Positions 35,047 through 46,689 of a DNA stretch of 64,000 nt are shown here, in pieces. Below the pieces are notes generated by a model. It saw nothing but the letters and a program-made list of their open reading frames with translations, searched no databases and was not told the DNA's origin. The position numbers and the translations under genes were made by a program. Where the stretch lies: the NCBI GenBank assembly GCA_022702705.1, contig CM040433.1, positions 17,430,682 to 17,494,681 on the forward strand, written 5' to 3'. How positions within the stretch are numbered: the stretch's first letter is position 1; each line of letters opens with the position of its first letter. Source of the stretch: Papilionanthe hookeriana x Papilionanthe teres (taxonomy: Eukaryota; Streptophyta; Magnoliopsida; Asparagales; Orchidaceae).

Positions 35047-35051
35047 AAAGT
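35047..35051. repeat. right target-site duplication of the Athila-like element
   Basis: AAAGT, identical to 21,428-21,432. Confidence 0.9.
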
Positions 35052-35420
35052 CGAGGTCAACTCTAGATCAGTTGGGTGGTGATGTACGATAGATTCTTCT
35101 GAATGAGCAACTAGAAGGTCATTGCAACAGTCTGACCATGAATCCCACCTATAGTCTACCCCAATTACATTTGGACCAATCATTAAAGGGCCATCAATGC
35201 ACACATCGAGTATCATCTCAGTATCCTGTAGAGTAATTTCCATCTATCCCACGACCTGGTGGAATGATTTTGTGATGGTTGACCATCGCTCCACAAGTGC
35301 CATTAATAAATGATGATTAAGATTGATGTAATCTATAAGTTCGACGCAATCTAAGCCAAGCTGACACAAATCCTCTATGAAATGAGGGCATGTGAACTAC
35401 CACTTTTTGACCATAATCAA
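35047..35420 (-). pseudogene. plant mobile domain (PMD) relic, N-terminal part
   Basis: The minus strand reads FIEDLCQLGLDCVELIDYIN, then HLLMALVERWSTITKSFHQ and a stop, then MEITLQDTEMILDVCIDGPL. These match the PMD hallmarks ALVERWRPETHTFH and the GEMTITLQDVxxLLGLPIDG motif. The frame breaks at the retrotransposon (after the ELTSTF region) and resumes on the same strand at 21,427, where the C-terminal motifs lie. More N-terminal sequence may extend to about 35,650 but is unreadable. Confidence 0.8.
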
Positions 35421-36029
35421 ATGTGAGGCTGCCCCTAAAATGGTTCCCTATAGAACATAATATAAGCTATGTTATTTTAGGAATGGTTAAGAAGATCATA
35501 AACATAGTTGGTCTAAGACATATTGCAATAGGATGTGCTGCTTGGTGTAAACCTCATAACGCGGATATGCTAGGGTAAACAACTGCAGGTAGAGGACCAA
35601 AGGTATTGTCGACACATCACCCATGATAATGCTTGGATGTTCTTCAGCCATGAAACCTACATGTTACATTTAGGCTTGGAGAAATTTAAATTAAAAAAAA
35701 CCAATATGTAAATCCTCATGATACAAATTTTGCATAAGCTAATAATAACCCACAAAAATTTGACTCTGAAATAGAAAAATAGTAAACAGGGAAATGCAAC
35801 AACGTTACAAGTATAAACCAGGTACAAAAAATATATAGATATAGTGTTCTTCAAAATAAAATAAAAAAACATAATCATGGTCACGGGGATCATAGCTATC
35901 TCAGACCCATTGCTCGTGATGATGTCTCAGTCTTATATTGGCCATTGTAGCTGTAAATATAATATTAATCAACATGCAATAAAATAAATCATAAAATATG
36001 ATAAATTTAATTAATAAAGTTATGAAAAT

Positions 36030-38130
36030 TTTACCTATTCTTCGTTGTGTATGGCAGACAAGTAAACTTATAATGTCCTGACATATTACAAAAACTACAA
36101 ATTCTTAAGCTTTGTGTCTTATTCTTATTCATAGTGTTGGTGTAGTGCTTGGTCTGTGGTCATCCAAATCTCATTTCGAATGTCAGTGGAAGTAGATCAA
36201 CAATACTTTGTATAATATTGAAATCCACCCATTCTTAATTGTTTGGAATTACATTATACTGAGCTGAGTATGTTTCCTTATATTTACGGAGCAAATAATA
36301 CTGGAAACATGTGGATTGTGGCCAAGTCAAGTATGTCCTAAAGTTACAATCACATGAGAGCACATAATATGAAATATCTGAGGCCTAAAACATGAACATG
36401 TTGCACCTCAAATGTTATTCATCTGGACTTTATAAAAACGACATGAACATTCATATATTATGTAATCATGCATGTTTACATGTGTAAGTGTTGGCTTCCT
36501 TCTAGCTTCATTCTCATATATTCAAAGATGTCTAGTGTATTTTGGTGTGAAAATTGATTCATTTTTGCTTCATGATCATCTGCAATTTTAGATCGCTTTA
36601 AAAAAAGATTGATAACATTATAGTAGATAGAACATATTAAGGCTTGAATGGGAAATTCTCTTGCCTATTTCAGAACTCCGTTGAAGCACTCATATGCATT
36701 AATTGTCATTGTTTCAGATCTAAATCCCTCATCATGCATTAAACTCCATTTGGTAGGATCTTTGCATAAGCCAGCCTAATGCTTCTGCCTTTATGTTTCT
36801 GATATATGTCATGTGTCGGTTAAAAAATTGAACATCATCAGTTCTACCCACCATACATTTTTTTGACAAACTATTTCAACATTTGAAATACCCATTCTAC
36901 AAAATGCCCTCTAGAAATTCTCATGCAAGTCTCAAAGGCAATGTCTATGTGCTGCCTATGGGAAAAAATCATGATAAGCATTCACAATCCCAGCATGTCG
37001 ATATGAGATTATAAAAAAATTTGTCTTGAAGACGCCGACGAAATTGCCTCTTAAATAGTATTTATAAACCACCACCACGATTCATTATATTCTGACTCAA
37101 CAACTGCAAATACTAGTGAAAATATACAATTATTAGCATCGATGCCAACCACAGTCAATAAATTACCTTAATATTTACATAGTAAGAATGCTCCATCAAT
37201 ACTTATAACTAGTCGGCAATGATTCCATCTCTCAATGGAGGGGCCAAAAGCACAAAAAAGTCTTAAAAAATGGTTTGATGGACCAACCTGGATTTCATAA
37301 ACAAAACCTCTCATTGCAGAAAAATTGTTTTCATAAATCTGTACAGTGAACGATATGACTCTTTCTAACTTCCAAATTTTGCCTTTATAGCCTTCTCCTA
37401 GCATCCCATGCTTTAACATATAATATTTTAATGTTGAACTTGAATTCAATACAACTAATAATCTCTGATCCATTTGTTATCGGATGAATGGAAGAATAAA
37501 TAGTGATATAAAATTTTTGGAGCATTGTCTATGTCTATAGATAATTCTTGGATGGTTCAGTTGTGTTGTATTAATATACTTCGAAATTTTCCAAGCACCA
37601 AAGAGACAATTTCTTATAGATGCTTATAGGGGCCAGTGACACAGACTACTATGGTGTCATGATGCAAACAAATGATTGTGAGTTGTCTTGCTGGAACAAA
37701 TAGCCTTGTACTACACGTTATTAATTTTTGACCAAGCACTGATAGAAAATTGAAGGCCGCTCTTTATTTGAAAAATCATATCTTTGAATAACTCGATTGT
37801 AATAAATCCTTCTTGAGTATATGTCATGTGCTCATTTGGGCCATCAAAATTTGGTTTGCATCCTGCTTTTGCACAGATTTACAGTACTATATTTACTCAT
37901 TATTACTAGTCATTTGATCTGCTATATAACTATTTAGAAATGCATGTTCTTGTATAAGTTCATGCCCTTGTGAATGTACATATTCTTACTCATCACAACT
38001 TTCATTATCAAATTCATTATCAATGTCAATGTTGATAGCACTCGAAGTACTCCCTGTTATTTGATATCTTTCAATAGCATAAGGGAATTGTATCTGATTC
38101 CAAAGTGAATTAAAAGTAGTTTGAACTAAT
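36030..38130 (-). pseudogene. MULE (Mutator-like) transposase relic
   Basis: The best open piece (37,473-37,168) reads LFCAFGPSIERWNHCRLVIS then IDGAFLLCKY, the start of the MULE DDE domain with its first aspartate. Continuing on the minus strand in broken frames come VGIDANNCIFSLVFAVVESE, a SWIM-like zinc finger (CDCNFRTYLTWPQSTCFQYY, about 36,355-36,300) and a C-terminal CCHC knuckle (CSFCNMSGHYKFTC, about 36,110-36,065). An N-terminal segment near 38,120-37,480 looks like the usual acidic MULE N-terminus followed by DHRQCSKNF-like sequence. Many stops are present. It is upstream of, and on the same strand as, the PMD relic. Terminal inverted repeats were not found by eye. Confidence 0.8.
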
Positions 38131-38389
38131 CACCCTTGAAGTAAACATAAATAAATGAAATTCAATAAATAAAGCATAAATTTTAATAAGTTGAAGTTTA
38201 ACAACTCATGCCTTTGAATTAATATATATGATACTACTTATCGATCCACAACAACATGTTTGGTGATGATATTCTGGGATGGCTCCAATAATATATGATC
38301 AGTGATATGAACTTGCTTGTGGCTGTCTTAAATAAGTATTTAATAAGTATTTTCAGTTCATTCACAAAGTATAATCAGTCTAATAAGAA

Positions 38390-39660
38390 AGCAGTCAATT
38401 TATAAGTAAGTATACATATCACTCAAGTAATACAGAGCTCTAGCAAAGTCCTGGTTATTGATCCCACAGGAAGAAAACAAATCATTAAAGCGAAGCATAA
38501 AAATCTAATATTCAAATTACAATGCATGTAAAGTAAATACTAAACTTGCTAAGTTTTAATGATACTAAAGATTCTGAGATCACTAAACTTTGAAATAAAG
38601 TTGACTACCACTACCCTAAGTTTTGTATTGAAATGTTCAAATTTGGAGAAAGTGTCCTCTCCCTTACAATGATGTTATGATGAGTGAATGATAAAGATTA
38701 GTGAAATTTTTGTATTGTGCCAAATAGGAGCATACCTATTCTTTACCCTCTTCCGAGTGCTATAAAGAACATTGGCTAATCCTAGGTTTAGTCTTTAAAT
38801 CTATGGTTACGCTGGGAGAATATTGGCTCTTGCTCCAGTGGTCCCACTTCCCTTCACCTGAAGACTATCTCTAGCTTTAGTTTCCAAACACTAGGAACAA
38901 ATTGGAGATTTTAGTCTATCACCCTAAAATCTTCAATTCTATGCCCAATAAACCATATTTCCCTATTTATTTGCACCTAACCCCCGTGAACTATATCACC
39001 TATTCATGGACATTGAATGTAATCTTCACTTTTATTGTAGAATGCATTGTCCTTTCAGATCTTATGTTTCACAACATATTTTAACAATTCAATTGGCGAT
39101 GTTGAAAAGTAAATGAAGTACAAAGCGAAAAATCATCACAAATTTTTAACAATCACATTGCACATTCAATCTAAATCAACATACCATTTCTTATTGTAAG
39201 AAGAAAGACAAATAAATCTATTCAGAATTCATGCAGAAGATACGACAAAACAAGGGTTATATATATAAAGGCAAAGTCATACAAACAATAAAAACTAAAT
39301 AAAAGTTATCTCAATTTCTTGCTCAAGCAAATCCTTGAATTTCCTTTAAATCTCTTTCTTTCCTCACAAAGACACATAATTCCCTCTTAGAACAGTAAGG
39401 AAGAAGCAATCTCTCACTTTCCTTATCCTCCTACAACTCTTAGAGAAGAATCCCTCACAAAACAACACTTTTCACACCAAACCCTAGACTCTAAAATCTC
39501 TACGAAACTCACTTTTACATACTCTCACACACACTCCTCTCACACCACACACTCTCTACTCACTTCCTCTCTACTTTTTTCTACTCACACAACACTCACA
39601 CACCTTTTTTCTAGCGCCAAATTCGCTTTGAAATAGCCTAGGGATGAATTCCCTAACAGA
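38390..39660 (-). repeat. diverged solo LTR related to the Athila-like LTR
   Basis: The region follows the Athila LTR in order: AGTATACATATCACTCAAGTAATACAG, CTCTAGCAAAGTCCTGG, TTGATCCCACAGG (38,456-38,468), AAATAGGAGCATACCTATTC (38,723-38,742) with TTTACCCTC, AACATTGGCTAATCCTA (38,769-38,785) and a CTTTCTTTCC stretch. The match is clear but much poorer than between the two LTRs of the intact element, and the CpG palindromes are absent. No internal region is attached, so it is a solo LTR or a fragment of a related family. Ends are approximate. Confidence 0.75.
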
Positions 39661-39759
39661 TTCCTCAAGAAGCCCTCCAAAAGTCCTCCAAATTCATTGA
39701 ATTTGGCCTCCACCGACATTCGGCGATGCCCAAATCATTTTTAATTCTGGTGCTCTTTG

Positions 39760-39960
39760 GATTTGGTTTATCTCACATAGATAAAGGTGTAGGAACAAAC
39801 TCCATGTGATTTGGTTAAGGATGGAGTGAGATCTTAGGGTTAAAAAATGGATAGTACTCGGGTTAGGGCGCGTTTGAGAAGATGACAAGTAGTCGTTGGA
39901 TCGCGCGTTGTTGACCTCATTTTTGGTGAGGTCTTTTCTTTCCTTTTAGTGTTTAGGATC
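39760..39960 (+). repeat. R-family leader fragment
   Basis: GTAGGAACAAACTCCATGTG, ATTTGGTTAAGGATGGAGTG and AGATCTTAGGGTTAAAAAAT align with 42,438-42,500 (GTAGGACGAAACTACATGTG and following). It ends in a GC-richer 'GTTGGATCGCGCG' stretch also seen there. It shows that another copy of the R repeat lies immediately upstream of the large one. Confidence 0.7.
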
Positions 39961-40199
39961 TAGCCATAGGATTTCTCCTTAAATATCCTAGAAGACTAGA
40001 GATGGAACCCACCATTTAGAAATTCAAACCAAATCTTGATTCTCTTTAGAATCCTACATAGATGGTCATCAACCTCCAAATCACTTGGAAGGTTAGGACC
40101 AATGTGTGGGAAGACAAAGATGAATTCCTATAGGATGTTCAAGCCTTAGGACAACCCTGGGTGGCCTGGTCTTGGTGAGGTCTGGCTAGCACACACTAC

Positions 40200-41750
40200 A
40201 CTGTCACACCCATCCTAAACCCTGAACCATCCCTACCCAATCTTGACTCCTGGTTCATTGGAGCACTCATGTGGCTAAGTCCAAACCCCTAGCCCTTGAC
40301 TAAGAGGGTTAGGAACAACCTATGAGGTGTTCAAAATGGACATTTCTTGGTCCATAGCTCACTTTAAGCTTTTTTCACCCTCTCAGCCATAATCAAATTT
40401 CACTTTTGCCAAAATTCCTGGTTTTGACATTGGGACCTTCAAACCTACCTAAGATTACCTAAATTGCCCCTACAACCACCAAACTTTCTAAAATTTCCCA
40501 AGAATTATCCAAAATTCCCAAAAATCCTAAAAATCATTTTGAAACAATTCCTACCTTTTAAATCCACCAAAATACCCCAATACCCTCCAAATAACCTCTC
40601 AATACCCTAAATACCCTTTTAGCCCAAAAATCCAAAAATTCCAAAAATTTCCAGAAAATTCCAGAAAATCCCAAATTTTCCTAATTTCATTTTGTTAAAC
40701 TACACCATAAGCCAATTTTGCCAAAATAATCCACTTTTATCAAACTCTCCAATTTGACCCATTTTTAACCTAAATGGACACAATGTCAAACCTAATCAAC
40801 CCATTTGACCCCAATTTTAATCAATTTCAATTCTAAACTTTAATTCAACATCCCCACTACCAATATAAACCAAATCCAAGTCCAAATTGATTCACATTTG
40901 AGTTCAATTCCATTTGAAATCCAAATCCCCAATTTTGCCCAATTAATCCAAAATTCCCCAATTAACCTAATGTCAATCATTTCTCCCCAAATTTCAATCC
41001 TAAACCTTCCATGGTACCCCCATGAAACCCATGCAACTTTCAATTATTCCAATTTGAGCCTAAGCTTAACCTAAACCTATTTGGAAATCAAGATTTTCCC
41101 ATTTTGGCCTAACTTGAATCCATGCCCTAAATCCACCAAATTGATTGGTCTAACCTTAAAATTTCTTCCCAATTGATGTTGGAAACTCTTCAATACATCC
41201 CCCTAAACCATTTGGAGCTTTCAATTGGGTCTAAACCCCACCTTAAGTCAACTTGGGCCCAACTTGGTCCAACCTTGCCCAAATTAACCAAAATCTCAAA
41301 ACCCATCAAATTGACCTTTCAATTGAACTCAAAACCTTTCCATGTCTTCATGAAAATTATTCATGTCAATCATTTCTACAATGTTTCTTAAGACACTTGG
41401 ACCCAAATCAAACCCAAACTCAAGTTAGCCCAACCTAAACCCAAGTGAGCCAAATTGAACCTATGGCCTAGCCTAACCAAATTGAACCAAATGTGGCTGA
41501 ACCAACCTATCCATAGCCACCATCTGGAGCCTAAGAACCACCCTAGATCCACCTAGCCCAAGATAAGTGAGCCATGGACCAAGGGTCCCCCATTTTAAGG
41601 GATTTCTTCCCTTAAGTGGTTAAATCCTATTTAGCCTCACCCCAAATCCCCCCTTACCTGGTTAATCACCATTAAACCCTGCCACCTGACTCACCTAACA
41701 TGGGGCCAGCTCCTCTGTCCTTGCCGGCTGGCCTAGCCGCTGAAGGGGGT
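40200..41750 (+). repeat. G-poor, strand-asymmetric part of an R-family copy
   Basis: On the plus strand C and A are abundant and G is rare for about 1.5 kb; some 60-base lines hold two or three G. Short words such as CCCAATTTTG, CCAAAAT and CAATTTGACCC recur without a fixed period. There is no coding frame. It is equivalent in position to the G-poor minus-strand sequence at 6.4-6.75 kb. Confidence 0.65.
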
Positions 41751-41899
41751 CAAAACCGAGAGCCAGCACTTGGCTAGGCAACACCCAAACTTACCCAATT
41801 GGCCACCTCAGCCAAATTAAATCTTGGAGCTCCACTGCCCTCCACCTAAGCAGAGCAAACCACCCACCAATTGAGCCCTGGCTCAGCCCTATGGCCCTA

Positions 41900-42430
41900 G
41901 CCATATAATTCACACCTCTCGGCCATGAGATGGGTGTTGGAAAATTTTCTCACAACCCAATTGCTCCCATAGCTTCTCCCAGCCAAGAGAAGCTCAGCTC
42001 CACTGTCTTCCAGCCTTCTTCCCCACTGGTTGAACTCAATTTTTGAGTTCAATCTCAGGCCAAAAAATATGACACTCACCAAATCTCCACAGAAACCAAA
42101 TTAACTCTTCCTACACCTTCACCAGAGGTAGATAAGAAGTTCCCCAGTGAAAGCCCCCTCACCAGACCAGCCATTTGTTCTATCGGCCAAGGTTTTAAAT
42201 TGGACTTGGACGAAGTCATACCTAGGAAATTCACCAGGACCAGAGGCTTCATCTGTAGGCTCCTCCAGCTCCAACGAACGTGCCGAGCACATTCAATCGA
42301 AGCTTCACCTCTTGAACCAAGGTATGGAAACTCCTCTAGCTCCCGAGCTTCCAGCGATTCTCCATTTTCTTACACTTGATTTCAGTGCGCATTAGCTGTA
42401 TAGATGTGTAGCCCTTGCTTAGACGAGCAT
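41900..42430 (+). other. putative transcribed leader of R-family copy (TATA and donor-like site)
   Basis: CCATATAATTC (41,901-41,911) is followed about 410 bp later by AACCAAGGTATGGAAAC (42,316-42,332), a good plant 5' splice-site context. The inverted copy at 5.3-5.8 kb has the same pair (TATATAA, then CCAAGGTATGG about 470 bp downstream). No open frame is conserved between them, so a non-coding transcript is inferred. Confidence 0.35.
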
Positions 42431-42539
42431 GTAGGACGAAACTACATGTGATTTGGTTAAGTATCGTGTGAGATCTTAGGGTTAGAAGTTGGATGGCTCT
42501 CGGCTCGCACCAGTCGGGACGATGAATGGATACCGTCAG

Positions 42540-45500
42540 ATCGGGCGTGTATCGGACTGAAGACCAAGATCGCGCTGGACGGAGCAACAAAACATGAACT
42601 GCGCGCGGCGTGGCTGATGAGTCAGATGGTGGCGCCGAATCAGGAAGCGACGTGTGGAGCTTCGACCCGCCGTAGGTTGAGTTGGCGCCGACGTGGTTAA
42701 GTAGGAAATTCCAGATTTTATGAATTATTTAAATCCCTGAATCTTTGAAAATTCATATCTTTGTGTAAAAAAATCACAAAAATAAACTAAAAATATCCTC
42801 TTGCTCAATGAACAGAGGGGAACAATGTGAAAAAAGAATTGATCTATTTTGTTGAGTATTTTATTTTTAATTAATTTAATACTGTTCTGAGTATTTTAAT
42901 TCTCCACTCACACACACAATTTACCATGGCATGAGACCATAAGGCTTTTGTAGCCTCTGATCTTGGAAACATTCCCTGAATTTTTCAAGGCCAGAGGCTA
43001 TGTCTTTATGGAGTTATCTATTTTCCAAGTATTTATGCTTGCTTTGGTATTTTAATTCCAATAATTAGCATACTATTTGGAAAATTCTAGAAAAATTAGG
43101 ATAGGTTCCTAATGACCAGAGGAACTTAGGGTAATTATGGTGTGGCTTAAAAAATTGTGGATAACCCTAATGGCTCACCTAACCTAAAACCAACATTGAA
43201 TTAATGAAGGTAAATCAAAAATCAAAATAATTTGGAATTAATTCTCCACTGATCTCTAGGGTTAGAGGGACACCCTTAAAAAGTTTGAAATCAATTAAAA
43301 ATAATTTAACCCATTAAATGGATTTTTTAAGTAACATGACCACTTTTAAACTTTTAAAAATTATAAAACTTAAAATACTATTAAAAAATTGACTAAATTG
43401 GTTTTGGGGCCTCTCTGATATCAGAGGAGTCTAAGAAAATTAAAATTGAAATTTTTCTAAAATCTTCATTTTTAACCCTACTTTGAATATTTTAATAATT
43501 AAAAAATTATAAAAATCACAAAAATGATAAAATTTATAAAAATTTTATGTTTGGTCCCCTAATCACTTGGGAACCAACCAAATATTTTTCCTAAGTCCCA
43601 AAACAAAGATATTAAATTTTAAAGGCTTAATGTAATTTTTAATTTAAAAAAATGATTTTTCTTAACCTTTCCACTAAAATAATTCTAAAAAATACAAGGA
43701 AAAATCAGAAAAATATAAAATTTATTTCTCTGAGCTCTTTCAGGTCAGAGAGATTTAAGAAAAATATAAAACTCAATTTTCAACTTTAATTTGATTTTAT
43801 AATTAATTAATTCTCTAAAACTTGAAATAATTATAATAAATAAAATATAATTCAAAAAATCACCAAACTTGGTTCAAGTGATCCTCTGGTCAATAGAAAC
43901 CTCCCATAATTTTCCTAAGGACAGAAACTTTCTTTTGATCATGTTATGAATTTTTCATTGAAAACCCCTATTTTTATTAAAACAATTATATAAATTAAAT
44001 TAAAAAAACAGAAAAATCACATTTTCTCCTCTCATGTCTTAATAGACATGTGAGTAAGGTGACATAAAAATTTCAAGTTCATTTGAGCTTAATTTGGTGA
44101 GTTATGAGATAAACAAGCTTAAAAGGGCATAATGGTAATTAAAGAATTTTAACCCTAACTAAAATTTAGGCTAAACCAAAGGGGAGGGGTAAAATATTTG
44201 ATCTTAAGTCATTATTGGATGATTGAAACATAAGAGATTAAAGGGTAGAAACTCATTAATCACTTTGAACATTACAGAAAAAACCTTTATTAATTAAATC
44301 ATATAAACTTTGGAAGTTAATTAAAAGAGAATTATTAAGGTTAAGGGATTTTGAATATAGAAAGATTTTAATTCTTTAAATTGAATCCCTAAACAATAAT
44401 TTGATCAAATATTATTTGAACATCAATTAATGGGACTCTAAAATGATGATTGGAACTAATAATTAAAAAGAGAAGAGAATGAATCTTTGAAATTTTATAA
44501 CTAAATTAAAGGATATTTGAACTAATTTTGAAATTATTTGAAAATCAAATTGAAACGAGTTTAAAATATTAAAATTAATCTAAAATATTAAGATCATTTA
44601 AAACATAAAGACTTAACTGAACCAAAAGATACTTTTCCAACTTAAAATAATTTGAAACATTTAAAACATTTAAAAAGACCAACTAAAACTTTATAACTAA
44701 ATTAAAAATCACTTTAAATCTTCAACTCAAAACTTTAAATTAAGAGTGGTTAAAATCTTTAATGAACTGATTTTCCCCTAAAGGCTTTCATTATTATAAC
44801 TCTTAAATGGAGTATTAAATGAAATGTCACTTTACTCACATAATAATCAGACATCCAAGTTCACTGAGTAAGAGTAACCTGGGTGATTGATTCATCACCA
44901 CAATGAAACTAACTGAACTTAAAATAATCCCTACAATGTTTAAGAAGATGTTCAGAATTCAGTTCCAAGCACTTCTCTAACTTGATGGGATGTTTAAAAG
45001 AACACTGAGACTTCATTGTTCTTTGGTGAAGAAAATCATCCTCAACAAGACACCAAAACCTAGACGCCATAAGAATTGATTAGCAATAGGACTAGGATTT
45101 TAGTAGACAACCAGAACCTTCCCTTAGCTTTACCTAGGTATTTTCTTGTTGCAATATATAAATGCTTTAACATGTGTTTTAAGTGCAGGTGAAAATGACA
45201 AGAATGTCACCAGGTACGCATTTAAGTTTATTGAAATTTACATTTGGTAATTTATTAAATGTCTTACATTCTTGTACTTATAAATGCATGAAAATGATCG
45301 AACCCAACATGTTTAAACAACTCAAAATTTAATCACCAACAAAATAAAATTGCAATTACAACTAAAATTAAAACATCTCGTTGGATGATCAGGAATCCCT
45401 CGGATGATCTAACCCACGTGTTGCTAACGAGATTTTCCATGGTCTAAATGAAAGTGTGGAACTCATTAAGTTGAGTTTAGCAAATTCATTTGGACTAAGT

Positions 45501-46640
45501 GAATCCGATGAAAATAGTGGTGCCGGGATAACGGAATCGTGTGATCTTAATCAGTTCTGCTTAATCAACTTTAAGATGTGTTTTAATTAAAACATTAAGC
45601 CATCTCAATTTTCAAATTTTCTAAACCAAAACACTTCTCTCATCTCTTGATTGTCACTTTCTAAAACTAAACCCTCTGCAACAACAAGGAGCTTGGAGCA
45701 CGGTGGGCAGTACAGCCATCTTCGTCAGCAAAACTTGTGTCTACTTCAGCAAAACCTTTCTTAGTTTTAAATAACCAACTCATAGGATTTCGAGGTAATT
45801 TGCCTAGTGCAATATAAATCCTCAACTTTTCGTTAGGCATTTGCATAATCATGTTATGCAAATTAAGCCCTAACCGGTCTTAGGACTCCGAGGTAGTCGT
45901 TTGGTACGACATAAACCCTCACATTCTCGAGGCTATTTGTATGATTATTTCATACTAATATAAGTTCTAATTAACTAAAATTGGCAGGATTAAAACATTA
46001 AATAATTCTCAAATTGAAGCCAAATCATAGGATAGTTAGGAAGTCAACGAAGTTCACTTCAGGTCCGTGACATCCCCTACTTCTCTTCCTTTGGATTCCT
46101 AAAAAAATAATAAACTGTTCCAAATTTGATTCATTCCCTATTGAAATTTCTAAAGTCCAATTGTTTGAAAACCTTAAACTTTGAAATTCTTGAAAGCAAA
46201 ACCACTGATCATTATCGAGAGTTTTCTTAAGTGATTCCCGTCACTTATGATGTGATTAACTATAGGGGCTTACCCTTATAGGGAACTTTAAGAACCTAGG
46301 TAATATAAACTCTGTTTAATTCATTTATATTAAGCAGGGGAACTTGTCTGCTTATAAAATTGATTCGCAGACCAAACGGATGTCACAAATCTTCTAATTT
46401 ATTTAATCGAGCCTCATCATCAAGCAGTGTGTCTATTCTTCGGGATAAATACACGGTTTGTGGTGTGGTGCTCGTTTATATAAACTATTTGGGATGTGAG
46501 ATCGGTTTGATTTCATATCTTAAAATTTTCAAACTTAAAATTATTTTCGAAAATCAAAATACTACTTTTCAAATTATATATATTTAAATTAAATTTCAAA
46601 TATAAAATTCGCCGACAACTTTTGTAGGCGACCCCCTTTT
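42540..46640 (+). repeat. R-family tandem unit 1 (about 4.1 kb)
   Basis: Non-coding and AT-rich. Landmarks are shared in order with unit 2: GTTAAGTAGGAAATT (42,697), TAAAATTTAGGCTAAACCAAAGG (about 44,160), GGAATCCCTCGGATGA (45,391), ACATCCCCTAC (46,070), ATTAACTATAGGGGCTTACC (46,255), TTTATTTAATCGAGCCTC (46,398) and CGCCGACAACTTTTGTAGGC (46,609). The copies are clearly diverged. Confidence 0.75.
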
Positions 46641-46689
46641 TTAAAAATACAACACTCAACCTAAAAACATGCCGACACACATGTATTGA

